From the NCBI RefSeq assembly GCF_030817535.1, contig NZ_JAUSZL010000002.1, forward strand, positions 5,518,001 to 5,582,000: a DNA stretch of 64,000 nucleotides. Reading direction: 5' to 3'. Origin of the DNA: Streptomyces sp. V3I8. Its GTDB lineage: Bacteria; Actinomycetota; Actinomycetes; Streptomycetales; Streptomycetaceae. Position numbers and translations under genes: made by a program. The notes below the pieces were generated by a model that did no database searches, was not told where the DNA came from, and was given only the letters and a program-made list of their open reading frames with translations. Each line of letters opens with the position of its first letter. Position 1 is the first letter of the stretch. Positions 9,084 to 18,107 of the stretch are shown piece by piece.

Positions 9084-9887
9084 CTACCAGATCGCCTCGA
9101 TCCACTCCGGGTGGTCGATGAACGGGTTCCGGTTGTGCTGGTAGGTGCTGTAGATCAGTTCGTTGCGACGGGTCTCGGAGGCGCTGGGCGGGTCGGCCTC
9201 GTTCCACTGCTTCAGCACGGAGAGGCGGCCGTGGTAGGGGACGCTGCCGTTGGTGACGGCGTCGTTGGGCTCCAGGTCGGCCCAGGCGTCGTCGCCCTCG
9301 TAGCGGACGGCCATGTAGAGGATCATCCGGGCGACGTCGCCCTTGACGGCGGCGCGGGGCTGGAAGGAGTTCGAGTCGGTGAGGCTGCCACCGCTGTTGG
9401 TGAAGCTGCTGCCGCCGTTGTCGAAGTCCTTGTTGCCGCGGATGCTGTTGACCTGGACGTCCTCGGGCCGCAGGTGGTGCAGGTCGGTGCCGGGGCCGGC
9501 GGAGGTGCCGAAGTCGCCGTGGGACTGGGCCCACACGTGCTCGCGGTTCCAGTCGCCGACGTCGCCGCCGTTGAGCGTCTTGCTGCGGGAGATGCCCGAG
9601 TAGAGCAGGACCACGTTGCTGCTGTTGTTCGGGTCCTGGTCGGTGACCTTGAGCGCCTCCCAGACCGCGGAGTACGAGATCTTCGTCTGGTTGCTGATGA
9701 TCGTGTGCAGCGAACCCTTCAGGGCCGTGCCGGTCTTGCCGATCGCGTTCGCGTAGTACGTGTCGTCGTACGCGGTGCTGGTGGCCGCGGCGGGGGTCGC
9801 GGCGACCGTCGGGAGGGTGAGGCCGACGAGGACGGCGGAGACGCCGGCCGCCAGCGCCTTCCACTTGCCAAGCTGCGCAACGGACAT
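9084..9887 (-). CDS. Secreted endonuclease I family nuclease
   Basis: The 267-residue product starts at ATG 9887 with an export signal (GKWKALAAGVSAVLVGLTLP, cleavage near AAATS-TAYDD). The catalytic His-Me-finger block is GTDLHHLRPEDVQVNSIRGN, preceded by WNREHVWAQSHGDF, as in EndoI/Vvn-type periplasmic and extracellular nucleases. It degrades DNA and possibly RNA without strict sequence preference. A sigma-70-like promoter is visible upstream on the same strand. It precedes the FG-GAP gene by 216 bp in the same direction, and both products are extracellular. Confidence 0.92.
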   Translation of the reverse strand: MSVAQLGKWKALAAGVSAVLVGLTLPTVAATPAAATSTAYDDTYYANAIGKTGTALKGSLHTIISNQTKISYSAVWEALKVTDQDPNNSSNVVLLYSGISRSKTLNGGDVGDWNREHVWAQSHGDFGTSAGPGTDLHHLRPEDVQVNSIRGNKDFDNGGSSFTNSGGSLTDSNSFQPRAAVKGDVARMILYMAVRYEGDDAWADLEPNDAVTNGSVPYHGRLSVLKQWNEADPPSASETRRNELIYSTYQHNRNPFIDHPEWIEAIW

Positions 9888-9962
9888 ATGGGGTGCCCTT
9901 TCCCGAGAACGGCACGCGCCGGTACGCGGGTCCGGGGGATGGGTCCGGAACAACGGGTCCGC

Positions 9963-9990
9963 GTTCTACGCGTGTTGACACTTCGGTCAA
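9963..9990 (-). promoter_or_regulatory. Sigma-70-like promoter for the endonuclease I gene
   Basis: Read on the minus strand, TTGACC (9990-9985) and TAGAAC (9968-9963) are separated by 16 nt. The -10 box is about 75 nt upstream of the start codon. The spacer holds the self-complementary stretch GTGTCAACAC. Confidence 0.55.
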
Positions 9991-10069
9991 TCGGGAGCGT
10001 GGCATGGACATGAGGGCTCTTGCGTAACGGGGAGGAGTCTTTTGTGTGACGTTCCCGCATACGACGCAA

Positions 10070-10094
10070 CCCTCGGCCGTTTCCGGTCCGAGGG
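10070..10094. terminator. Hairpin downstream of the glycosyltransferase gene
   Basis: CCCTCGG (10070-10076) pairs with CCGAGGG (10088-10094), a 7-bp stem with an 11-nt loop, 44 bp beyond the stop of the minus-strand glycosyltransferase gene. No T-tract follows, so it is only a possible terminator. Confidence 0.35.
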
Positions 10095-10137
10095 CTGCGA
10101 AGAGGCAGGGTTTACCCCAACTGGCTTAGGGCTGGCC

Positions 10138-12405
10138 CTAGTTGACGTCCGACGCGTCCAGGCGGTAGAGCGCCTGGGTGTTCTGGGTGTTCTGGGAGTC
10201 GGCGGAGTCGGAGGACTGGGAGGACTCGGACGACTGGGAGGACTCAGAGGATCCGGAGGAGGAGTCGCTGCCGTACTCGCTCGTCTTCACCGCCGTGGCG
10301 TGTTCCTGGACCCAGGCGGTCACCTCGGAGCTGACGCTGTCGGAGCCGCCGCCCGTGCCGCCGCCCCCGCCCATGCCTCCACCGCCGAGCACGATGTAGT
10401 GCAGCTCGCCCTTCTTCACGAGTTCCTTCAGCTTGGCGAGGGTCATCGCCTTGTCGCTGCCGGACCAGCCCCACATGGAGATGACGGGCTGCCCGGTGCT
10501 GACGATCATCTGGGCCGCGCTCTGCGAACTGGAGACCGCGACCAGCCACTTGGCGCCGTCCCGGTGCTTCTCCAGGTAGGAGGTCATGGCGCTGTCGGCG
10601 CCGCCGCCCATGCCGCCACCGCCCATGCCGCCGCCGCCCGCGCCGTTCGGCGGGGTGCCGGTCTGGTCGCCGCCCTGCTCCTGGCCGTCGGGGGCGCCAC
10701 TGGGAGCGCCGCTGGGGGTACCGCCGGGAGGCGTGCCCGTCTGGCCGCCGCCCGGTGCCTCGCCGCCGGCTTCCGCGCCGCCCTGCTGCTGACCGCCCTG
10801 CTGTTGGCCGCCGGGAGCCTGGCCGCCGCCGGGGAAGCCGCCCCGGCCGCCACCGCCGCCCGGGCCGCCGCCCATGCCGCCGCCGGTGGTGGGGCCGGCC
10901 GTCGGGTTCGTACCGCCCATGCCGCCGCCGGAACCCGAGGGCACGGAGGCGGCGTAGGCCGCCGGCCCGGCGAGGGAGGCGACGACGGCGGCGGCCACGG
11001 CGCCGGAGAGGAAGCGCGCCCGGCGCCCGGAACGGAAGAGGAACAGCCCCGCGATCGCCAGGACCATCACCGCGGCGACGGCGGGCCACAGCCAGCTGTT
11101 CCAGCCGGAGGCGCGCCGCAGCAGGACGACGGCCCAGACGCCGGTGGCGGCGAACGCCACGGGCAGCACCCAGGACCAGCGCCGGGCGTCACCCGTGCGG
11201 AAGGCGCGCAGGAGCATCGCCCCGCCGCCCCCGCACAGCGCCGCGATGCCGGGCGCGAGCGCGGTCGTGTAGTACGGGTGCATGGTGCCTTCGGCGAGGC
11301 TGAAGGTCAGGTAGTGCAGCACGGTCCAGCCGCCCCACAGGAGCAGCGCGGCGCGCGTGAGGTCCGTACGGGGGGCGCGTCCGCGCAGGACGAGTCCGCC
11401 GGCGAGGGCGATCCCGGCGAAGGGCAGCAGCCAGGAGATCTGGCCGCCCAGCACCTCGTTGAACATCCGGCCGATCCCGGCGGTCCCGGAGAACCCGCCT
11501 CCGCCACCTCCGCCGCCCCCGCCGTTGCCCTCGCCGCCGAGGACCCGGCCGAGGCCGTTGTAGCCCATGATCAGGTCCCAGGCGGTGCCGTCCGTGGAGC
11601 CGCCGATGTACGGCCGCGACGAAGCGGGCACGAAGGACACGGCGGCGGCCCACCAGAAACTGGAGACGGCGAGGGCGACCGCGGCGACGGCGAGGTTGCG
11701 TACGCGGCGGAGCAGGCCCGCCCGTGTCGCGTACAGGTAGACGGCGAAGACGGCGGGCAGGGCGATGTAGCCCTGGAGCATCTTGGTGTTGAAGGCGAAG
11801 CCGAAGCAGACGGCCGAGCCGACCAGCGGCAGCAGCCTGCCGTTGCGGACGGCGCGCAGGGCCAGGGCGGCGCCCGCGACCATCAGCAGGACGAGCAGCG
11901 TGTCCGGGTTGTTGTCGCGGTTGATGGCGACGGTGATCGGGGTGAGCGCGAGGACGAGCGCGGCGACGGCGGCCGGGCCGTGTCCGAAGACGCGCTTGAC
12001 CGAGGAGTGCAGGATCCAGATCGTGCCGAGGGCGGCGGCGACCAGCGGCAGCATCATCTGCCAGGTGCCGTACCCGAAGACACGGCAGGACAGCCCCATG
12101 ACCATCAGGACGACGGGCGGCTTGTCCACGGTCATGAAGTTCCCGGCGTCCAGCGAGCCGAAGAACCATGCCTTCCAGCTCTGCGTGCCGCTGAGCACGG
12201 CGGCGCTGTAGAAGCTGTTCAGGCTGGAGGAGGAGAGGTTCCAGGAGTACAGCACGCCGGCCAGGACGAGGATCGCGCCCAGCGCGGGCAACGACCAGCG
12301 GGGCGCCTGCGCGGGCCGCGCGTCCGGCTCGGCGGTCGGCGCCGCCGCGACGGCCGCGGTCGCGGGGGCGGGGGCGTGGGGGTACGGATCGGTGGCAGAT
12401 GTCAC
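10138..12405 (-). CDS. GT39/ArnT-type membrane mannosyltransferase (YkcA/YkcB-like) with Gly-rich loop
   Basis: The 755-residue protein starts at GTG 12405. The N-terminal 450 or so residues form about ten or more membrane segments of the PMT/ArnT class, with the donor-site patterns TVDKPPVVLMVMGLSCRVFG and NRDNNPDTLLVLLMV. A very long glycine/glutamine/proline-rich stretch (about residues 500-615) follows. It leads to a conserved extracytoplasmic C-terminal domain (SYLEKHRDGAKWLVAVSSSQ, VISMWGWSGSD, LHYIVLGGGG) and a Ser-rich tail. It probably transfers a lipid-linked sugar to an envelope acceptor outside the membrane; donor and acceptor are unknown. A second glycine cluster lies near residues 300-312. 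Confidence 0.87.
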   Translation of the reverse strand: MTSATDPYPHAPAPATAAVAAAPTAEPDARPAQAPRWSLPALGAILVLAGVLYSWNLSSSSLNSFYSAAVLSGTQSWKAWFFGSLDAGNFMTVDKPPVVLMVMGLSCRVFGYGTWQMMLPLVAAALGTIWILHSSVKRVFGHGPAAVAALVLALTPITVAINRDNNPDTLLVLLMVAGAALALRAVRNGRLLPLVGSAVCFGFAFNTKMLQGYIALPAVFAVYLYATRAGLLRRVRNLAVAAVALAVSSFWWAAAVSFVPASSRPYIGGSTDGTAWDLIMGYNGLGRVLGGEGNGGGGGGGGGGFSGTAGIGRMFNEVLGGQISWLLPFAGIALAGGLVLRGRAPRTDLTRAALLLWGGWTVLHYLTFSLAEGTMHPYYTTALAPGIAALCGGGGAMLLRAFRTGDARRWSWVLPVAFAATGVWAVVLLRRASGWNSWLWPAVAAVMVLAIAGLFLFRSGRRARFLSGAVAAAVVASLAGPAAYAASVPSGSGGGMGGTNPTAGPTTGGGMGGGPGGGGGRGGFPGGGQAPGGQQQGGQQQGGAEAGGEAPGGGQTGTPPGGTPSGAPSGAPDGQEQGGDQTGTPPNGAGGGGMGGGGMGGGADSAMTSYLEKHRDGAKWLVAVSSSQSAAQMIVSTGQPVISMWGWSGSDKAMTLAKLKELVKKGELHYIVLGGGGMGGGGGTGGGSDSVSSEVTAWVQEHATAVKTSEYGSDSSSGSSESSQSSESSQSSDSADSQNTQNTQALYRLDASDVN

Positions 12406-12507
12406 CAGGGCATCGTGCGCGGGGGGTTTGGGCGCGGGCTGTGGTGGACCTGGGACTCAGCTGTGAGCGGGGCCCGTCACCCGGGTCCGCCCCCGGGCTG
12501 CTCAGGG

Positions 12508-12876
12508 CTAGGCCAGAAATGACGTGAACTTCGCCTTGTATGCGGAGATCTGCGAGCAGCGGCCATCGTTGAAGTCCTGAGACCGGCTGTTGTCGAAGCC
12601 GCCTTTGGGTATCCCGCCCAGCGGTATGAAACCCGGGATCTCGGCGAACACCTCGGCAGCCGCCGCTGCCTGCTCGGGTTTCTTCCTCTTGGCTTCGTCG
12701 ACTTGCTCGCCCGCCGACCGAAGGTGTCTTCGCAACTCGGCGCTGGGAGCACGGGAAGCCCGCGCGAACACTTCCGGCCGGCTGAGGGTTCTGTCTCCTG
12801 TGCCGATGATGAACAGTGCTTCCAACGACGCGTACAACTGGCCGCACCGGTAAGGATCGCTCTCGGTGTTCGTCAC
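12508..12876 (-). CDS. Small orphan protein resembling the C-terminal part of Cas8c/Csd1
   Basis: The 122-residue frame starts at GTG 12876 and has lower GC content than its neighbours by eye. I do not recognise a named family with certainty. Three blocks resemble the C-terminus of type I-C Cas8c (Csd1): YRCGQLYASLEALF near residues 9-22, an RASRAPSAELRRHL helix near residues 40-53, and SQDFNDGRCSQISAYKAK near residues 98-115. These blocks appear in the same order and spacing as the 'YlcGRLlAvLE ... FGtAS.tPa.vf..Ll ... G.FalGYYHQR' pattern I remember. No other cas gene or repeat array is in the window. It could be a co-opted or relic Cas11c-like protein, or chance similarity. Confidence 0.6.
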   Translation of the reverse strand: MTNTESDPYRCGQLYASLEALFIIGTGDRTLSRPEVFARASRAPSAELRRHLRSAGEQVDEAKRKKPEQAAAAAEVFAEIPGFIPLGGIPKGGFDNSRSQDFNDGRCSQISAYKAKFTSFLA

Positions 12877-13069
12877 AGCTCTCTCGCCCTTCGACGGCTC
12901 GCGCTGTTCCTACCCAACCGCTCGTCGGGTGAACGCGCCGCGGTCGGCATGGCGCGGACTGGAACGCGCGCACGCACCTGGGCCGCCGGTACGACGCGTA
13001 CGGTTGCCCACTGTCCGGAATTCACGGGCAGGTCCCCCGTCCTCAACCCGCTCCCCCTACCGTGACGCC

Positions 13070-14128
13070 ATGCGTCTGCGATCCGTACTCGTCACCCTCG
13101 CCGCCGGCCTGGCGGCGGCCACCTGCGTCACCGCCGCCGGGCCCGCCACCGCCCACAGCGGCCCCGCCGGCTCCCCGCGCGGCGGCGCCTGCTCGTCCGC
13201 CGTCAGCATCGAGAGCTTCTCCGACGCCCTCGACAAGACGACGTACGAGGGCACGTTCGTCGGCAACCTCTCCGCGCTGGCCGTGGACCGCGACGGAGCG
13301 CTCGTCGCGCTGTCCGACCGGTCCTCCCTCTTCACCCTGGACCCGAGGACCCTGAGCCCGCGCTCCACCGTGCCGCTCGCCGACGAGAGCGGCGCCGCGC
13401 TCGACTCCGAGGGGCTCGTCGTCGACCGCGACGGCACCCGGCTCGTGTCCTCCGAGACCGAGCCCTCGGTACGCCGCTACGGCCGCGACGGCGCCCTCCT
13501 GGACCGCCTCCCCGTGCCGGACGCCCTGCGCGTCGCCCCCGCAGGCCGCGCCACGTCCAACCAGACCTTCGAGGCGCTGACCCTCCTGCCCGGCGGCCGC
13601 ACCCTGCTGGCCGGCATGGAGGGCTCCCTGTCCGGTGACACCCCCGGCGTCGTACGCCTCCAGAGCTGGCAGCGCCACGGCGGTCACGGCGGTCACGGCG
13701 GCCGGGACTTCCGGCTCGCCGCCCAGTACGGCTACCGCACCGACACCGGCCTCGGCCTCGTCGAGACCGCCGCGGCCCCCGACGGCCGCCTCCTCGTCCT
13801 GGAGCGCGGCTTCACCGCCGGGGTCGGCAACACGGTCCGCCTCTACCTGGCCGACCTCCGCCACGCCACGGACACCTCCCGCGTCGAGGCGCTGACCGGC
13901 CAGGACGGCGTACGCCTGGTCCGCAAGACCCTCCTCGCCGACCTCGTGGACTGCCCCTCCCTCGGCGCGACCGCCAAGCAGCCGCAGCCCAACCCGCTCC
14001 TCGACAACATCGAGGGCATGACCGTCACCGGCGGCAGCCGAGGCGCCCTGCGGGTCCTCCTCGTCAGCGACGACAACCAGGGCACCACCCAGACCACCCG
14101 CTTCTACTCCCTGCGCGTACGCCTCTGA
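13070..14128 (+). CDS. Secreted esterase-like phytase-family protein
   Basis: The 352-residue product starts at ATG 13070, where a clean signal peptide begins (MRLRSVLVTLAAGLAAATCV, cleavage near ATA-HSGPAG). No ribosome site is obvious. The mature part matches the 'esterase-like activity of phytase' beta-propeller family: FVGNLSALAVDRDGALVALS, LDSEGLVVDRDGTRLVSSE, RATSNQTFEALTLLPGGRTL and LLDNIEGMTVT. Members are extracellular phosphoester hydrolases or binding proteins; substrate is unknown. A repeated HGG HGG tract (RHGGHGGHGGRDF) near residue 205 comes from a short in-frame DNA repeat. Confidence 0.85.
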   Translation: MRLRSVLVTLAAGLAAATCVTAAGPATAHSGPAGSPRGGACSSAVSIESFSDALDKTTYEGTFVGNLSALAVDRDGALVALSDRSSLFTLDPRTLSPRSTVPLADESGAALDSEGLVVDRDGTRLVSSETEPSVRRYGRDGALLDRLPVPDALRVAPAGRATSNQTFEALTLLPGGRTLLAGMEGSLSGDTPGVVRLQSWQRHGGHGGHGGRDFRLAAQYGYRTDTGLGLVETAAAPDGRLLVLERGFTAGVGNTVRLYLADLRHATDTSRVEALTGQDGVRLVRKTLLADLVDCPSLGATAKQPQPNPLLDNIEGMTVTGGSRGALRVLLVSDDNQGTTQTTRFYSLRVRL

Positions 14129-14220
14129 AATATTGCGGCCGAATGTTGCGGAGGGATGAAATCCGGTTCCAGCGGTGTTGGTGCCTTCCGGACGATCAGG
14201 GCCGAGGGAAGGCATCAGGA

Positions 14221-17200
14221 GTGACAACGCAGCGGGGATGGGCACGGCGGCTGGCCGGGTACGCCTGGCGGTACCCGAAGGACGTCGTGCTCGCGCTGGG
14301 CGCCTCGCTCGCGGGCATGGCCGTCATGGCCCTCGTGCCCCTCATCACCAAGGTGATCATCGACGACGTCGTCGGGGACCACTCCCGCGCCATGGGCCCC
14401 TGGGCCGGCGCGCTCGTCGGCGCCGGCGTCCTCGTCTACGTCCTCACCTACATCCGCCGCTACTACGGCGGCCGCCTCGCGCTCGACGTCCAGCACGACC
14501 TGCGCACGGACATGTACGCCACGATCGTGCGCCTCGACGGCAGGCGCCAGGACGAGCTGTCGACCGGCCAGGTGGTGGGACGCGCGACCAGCGACCTCCA
14601 GCTCATCCAGGGCCTGCTCTTCATGCTCCCGATGACGATCGGGAACGTCCTGCTCTTCCTGATCTCGCTGGGCATCATGGCCTGGCTGTCGCTCCCGCTC
14701 ACCCTCGTCGCCCTGGCCGTCGCCCCCGCCATCTGGTTCATCGCGAGGCGCAGCCGCTCCAGGCTCCACCCCGCGACCTGGTACGCGCAGGCGCAGGCCG
14801 CCGCCGTGGCCGGGGTCGTCGACGGCGCGGTCAGCGGCGTACGCGTGGTGAAGGGCTTCGGGCAGGAGGACCAGGAGACCGGGAAACTCCGCGAGATCGG
14901 CCGCCGCCTCTTCGCGGGCCGCCTGCGTACGATCCGCCTCAATTCCAAGTACACCCCCGCGCTCCAGGCGGTCCCGGCCCTCGGCCAGGTCGCCATGCTG
15001 GCGCTCGGCGGCTGGCTGGCCGTGAGGGGCGAGGTCACGCTGGGCACGTTCGTGGCCTTCTCCTCCTACCTCGCCCAGCTCGTCGGCCCCGTGCGCATGC
15101 TCGCCATGGTTCTCACGGTCGGCCAGCAGGCCCGGGCCGGCGCCGAACGCGTCCTGGAACTGATAGACACCCGGCCGTCCATCGAGGACGGCACGAAGGA
15201 CCTCCCGGCCGACGCCCCCGCGACCGTCGAGTTCGACGGCGTGTCCTTCGCCTACGACGACGCCCGCCCGGTCCTGGACGGCCTCAGCCTGGAGATCCGC
15301 GCCGGCGAGACCCTCGCGGTCGTCGGCTCGTCCGGCTCCGGCAAGTCCACGGTCTCCCTGCTCCTGCCGCGCTTCTACGACGTGACCGGGGGAGCCGTCC
15401 TCATCGGCGGCCTCGACGTGCGCGAGCTGACCCTCGACTCCCTGCGGGCGGCCATCGGCCTCGTCCCCGAGGACTCCTTCCTCTTCTCGGACACCGTCGC
15501 CGCCAACATCGCGTACGGCCGCCCCGAGGCCACGCGGGAGGAGATCGAGACGGCGGCCAGGGCCGCCCAGGCGCACGGCTTCATCACCGCGCTGTCCGAC
15601 GGCTACGACACCAAGGTCGGCGAGCAGGGCCTGACCCTCTCCGGCGGCCAGCGCCAGCGCGTGGCCCTGGCCCGCGCGATCCTCACCGACCCGCGCCTGC
15701 TGGTCCTCGACGACGCCACCTCGGCCGTCGACGCCCGGGTCGAGCACGAGATCCACGAGGCCCTGCGCGGGGTCATGGCCGGCCGCACGACCCTGCTCGT
15801 CGCCCACCGCCGCTCCACCCTCAACCTCGCCGACCGCATCGCCGTCCTGGACGGCGGGCGCCTCGCCGACATCGGCACGCACGAGGAGCTGACCGGGCGC
15901 TCCCCGCTCTACCGCCGCCTGCTCACCGACCCGGACGAGCTGGGCGCGGCCTCCCCCGGCCACCCCGAGCGGTCCCCCGCGCGGTCCTGTCCGCCCGAGG
16001 ACACCTCCGTACGGCAGGAGCTAGACGCGGAGTTCGACGCCGAGCGCGGTGTCACCCCGCGGCTGTGGACCGGTGACCGCGAGCCCAAGGACATGGCGCT
16101 GGCCGGCACGCCCGCCACCCCCGAACTCCTCGCCCAGGTCGACGCGCTGCCGCCCGCCACCGACACCCCGGTCATCGACGAGGCACGCGCGGTCACGCCC
16201 GAGGACTCCTACGGGCTGCGGCGCCTGCTGCGGGGCTTCGGACTGCCGCTGCTCGCCAGCCTCGGCCTCGTCGCCGTCGACGCGGGCATGGGCCTGCTGC
16301 TGCCGGTCCTGATCCGGCACGGCATCGACGAGGGCGTCTCCGAGATGGCGCTCGGCGGGGTGTGGGCGGCCTCGGTGATCGCGCTGGTCAGCGTGCTCGT
16401 CCAGTGGGTGGCGCAGACCGGCGAGATCCGGATGACCGGACGCACCGGCGAACGGGTCCTGTACTCGCTCCGGCTGAAGATCTTCGCGCAGCTCCAGCGG
16501 CTCGGGCTCGACTACTACGAGCGGGAGCTGACCGGCCGGATCATGACCCGGATGACGACGGACGTGGACGCGTTGTCCACCTTCCTCCAGACCGGCCTGG
16601 TCACGGCCTTCGTCTCCGTCGTCACGTTCTTCGGCATCATGGCCGCGCTGCTGGTGATCGACGTCCAGCTCGCGCTGATCGTCTTCCTGACGCTGCCGCC
16701 GCTGATCGTCGGCACGTTCTTCTTCCGCCGGTCCAGCGTGAAGGCGTACGAACTGGCCCGTGAGCGGGTGTCCGTGGTCAACGCGGACCTCCAGGAGTCG
16801 GTGGCGGGACTGCGGATCCTGCAGGCGTTCCGCCGCGAGGGCGCGGGCGGCAGGCGCTTCGCGGAGGGCAGCGAGAGCTACCGTCAGGCCCGCATCCGCG
16901 GGCAGTGGCTGATCTCCGTCTACTTCCCGTTCGTGCAGCTGCTGTCGTCGGTGGCCGCCGCCTCGGTGCTGGTCGTGGGCGCGGGCCGGGTCGACGCGGG
17001 CACCCTCACCACCGGCGCGCTGGTGGCGTACCTCCTCTACATCGACCTGTTCTTCGCCCCCGTGCAGCAGCTCTCGCAGGTCTTCGACGGCTACCAGCAG
17101 GCGACCGTCTCCCTCGGCCGGATCCAGGAACTGCTCCGGGAGCCGACCTCGACGACGGCCGCCGAGAAGCCCCTCGACGTGCTGTCCCTGCGCGGCGAGA

Positions 17201-17952
17201 TCGCCTTCGAGGACGTGGACTTCGCGTACGGGCCCGCCGCAGAGGCGGAGGAAGCGCTCAGCGGGGTGCGGCTGAGCATCCCGGCCGGGCAGACCGTCGC
17301 GTTCGTCGGCGAGACGGGCGCGGGCAAGTCGACCCTGGTCAAACTCGTCGCCCGGTTCTACGACCCCACCGGCGGCCGGGTCACCGTCGACGGCACGGAC
17401 CTGCGCTCGCTCGACCTGACCTCCTACCGGCACCGGCTCGGCGTCGTCCCGCAGGAGGCGTACCTCTTCCAGGGCACGGTCCGGGACGCCATCGCGTACG
17501 GCCGCCCCGACGCCACGGACGCCGAGGTGGAGGCGGCGGCCCGCGCGGTCGGCGCGCACGACATGATCGCCACGCTGGACGGCGGCTACCTCCACGAGGT
17601 CGCCGAGCGCGGCCGCAACCTGTCCGCCGGCCAGCGCCAGCTGATCGCGCTGGCCCGCGCCGAGCTGGTCGACCCCGACATCCTGCTCCTCGACGAGGCC
17701 ACGGCCGCGCTCGACCTGGCCACCGAGGCCCAGGTCAACCAGGCCACCGACCGCATAGCGGGCCGCCGTACGACGCTGGTCGTCGCCCACCGGCTGACCA
17801 CGGCCGCACGGGCGGACCGGGTCGTGGTGATGGCCGGCGGCCGGGTCGCCGAGGACGGCACCCACGACGAACTGCTCGCGCGGGGCGGCCGGTACGCGCA
17901 GTTGTGGCGGACGTTCGTGGGGGAGCCGGACCCGGTCGCCACCACGACCTGA
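14221..17952 (+). CDS. Fused two-half ABC exporter (TMD-NBD-TMD-NBD) with one degenerate ATP site
   Basis: The 1243-residue protein starts at GTG 14221, 5 nt after a ggcatcagga site. Both halves of a type IV exporter are in one chain. First Walker A is GSSGSGKST (K375) and second is GETGAGKST (K1036). Signatures are LSGGQRQR in the first NBD and LSAGQRQL in the second. After Walker B the first NBD has aspartate (LVLDDATSAVD, D498) where the catalytic glutamate should be. The second has the normal LLLDEATAALD (E1159). That asymmetry is the hallmark of heterodimeric exporters such as TM287/288. Here the pair is fused. It likely pumps a lipid or drug-like substrate outward. Confidence 0.92.
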   Translation: MTTQRGWARRLAGYAWRYPKDVVLALGASLAGMAVMALVPLITKVIIDDVVGDHSRAMGPWAGALVGAGVLVYVLTYIRRYYGGRLALDVQHDLRTDMYATIVRLDGRRQDELSTGQVVGRATSDLQLIQGLLFMLPMTIGNVLLFLISLGIMAWLSLPLTLVALAVAPAIWFIARRSRSRLHPATWYAQAQAAAVAGVVDGAVSGVRVVKGFGQEDQETGKLREIGRRLFAGRLRTIRLNSKYTPALQAVPALGQVAMLALGGWLAVRGEVTLGTFVAFSSYLAQLVGPVRMLAMVLTVGQQARAGAERVLELIDTRPSIEDGTKDLPADAPATVEFDGVSFAYDDARPVLDGLSLEIRAGETLAVVGSSGSGKSTVSLLLPRFYDVTGGAVLIGGLDVRELTLDSLRAAIGLVPEDSFLFSDTVAANIAYGRPEATREEIETAARAAQAHGFITALSDGYDTKVGEQGLTLSGGQRQRVALARAILTDPRLLVLDDATSAVDARVEHEIHEALRGVMAGRTTLLVAHRRSTLNLADRIAVLDGGRLADIGTHEELTGRSPLYRRLLTDPDELGAASPGHPERSPARSCPPEDTSVRQELDAEFDAERGVTPRLWTGDREPKDMALAGTPATPELLAQVDALPPATDTPVIDEARAVTPEDSYGLRRLLRGFGLPLLASLGLVAVDAGMGLLLPVLIRHGIDEGVSEMALGGVWAASVIALVSVLVQWVAQTGEIRMTGRTGERVLYSLRLKIFAQLQRLGLDYYERELTGRIMTRMTTDVDALSTFLQTGLVTAFVSVVTFFGIMAALLVIDVQLALIVFLTLPPLIVGTFFFRRSSVKAYELARERVSVVNADLQESVAGLRILQAFRREGAGGRRFAEGSESYRQARIRGQWLISVYFPFVQLLSSVAAASVLVVGAGRVDAGTLTTGALVAYLLYIDLFFAPVQQLSQVFDGYQQATVSLGRIQELLREPTSTTAAEKPLDVLSLRGEIAFEDVDFAYGPAAEAEEALSGVRLSIPAGQTVAFVGETGAGKSTLVKLVARFYDPTGGRVTVDGTDLRSLDLTSYRHRLGVVPQEAYLFQGTVRDAIAYGRPDATDAEVEAAARAVGAHDMIATLDGGYLHEVAERGRNLSAGQRQLIALARAELVDPDILLLDEATAALDLATEAQVNQATDRIAGRRTTLVVAHRLTTAARADRVVVMAGGRVAEDGTHDELLARGGRYAQLWRTFVGEPDPVATTT

Positions 17953-18035
17953 GCCGCGGGACGAAATACGTCGTGAACACGCAGAAAAGCCGCAACCGAC
18001 GGGTAGGGCAACCGTTCGCCGTACGTCATGCGTCC

Positions 18036-18080
18036 GTACAGCAGTACGTCGGAGCAGTACGCCATCGGAGCAGTACGCCG
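18036..18080. repeat. Short tandem repeats upstream of a small secreted protein gene
   Basis: TCGGAGCAGTACGCC occurs at 18066-18080. A near copy (TCGGAGCAGTACGCC-like, 18049-18063) precedes it 17 bp earlier, and a degenerate copy (CAGCAGTACGTC) lies further upstream. The repeats sit 28-70 bp before the GTG at 18108, in the likely promoter region. Confidence 0.55.
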
Positions 18081-18107
18081 GTCGCAGCGGGCCGTGGAGG
18101 GACACCA

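Noticed and set aside
7395..10013. Very long plus-strand open frame of 872 codons
   Set aside because: It lies antisense to two well-recognised secreted-protein genes. Its translation is Val/Gly/Arg-rich with no family motif, as expected from high-GC antisense frames.
10042..12522. Plus-strand open frame of 826 codons
   Set aside because: It is antisense to the glycosyltransferase gene, and its composition (Ala, Gly, Asp, Arg) shows no domain.
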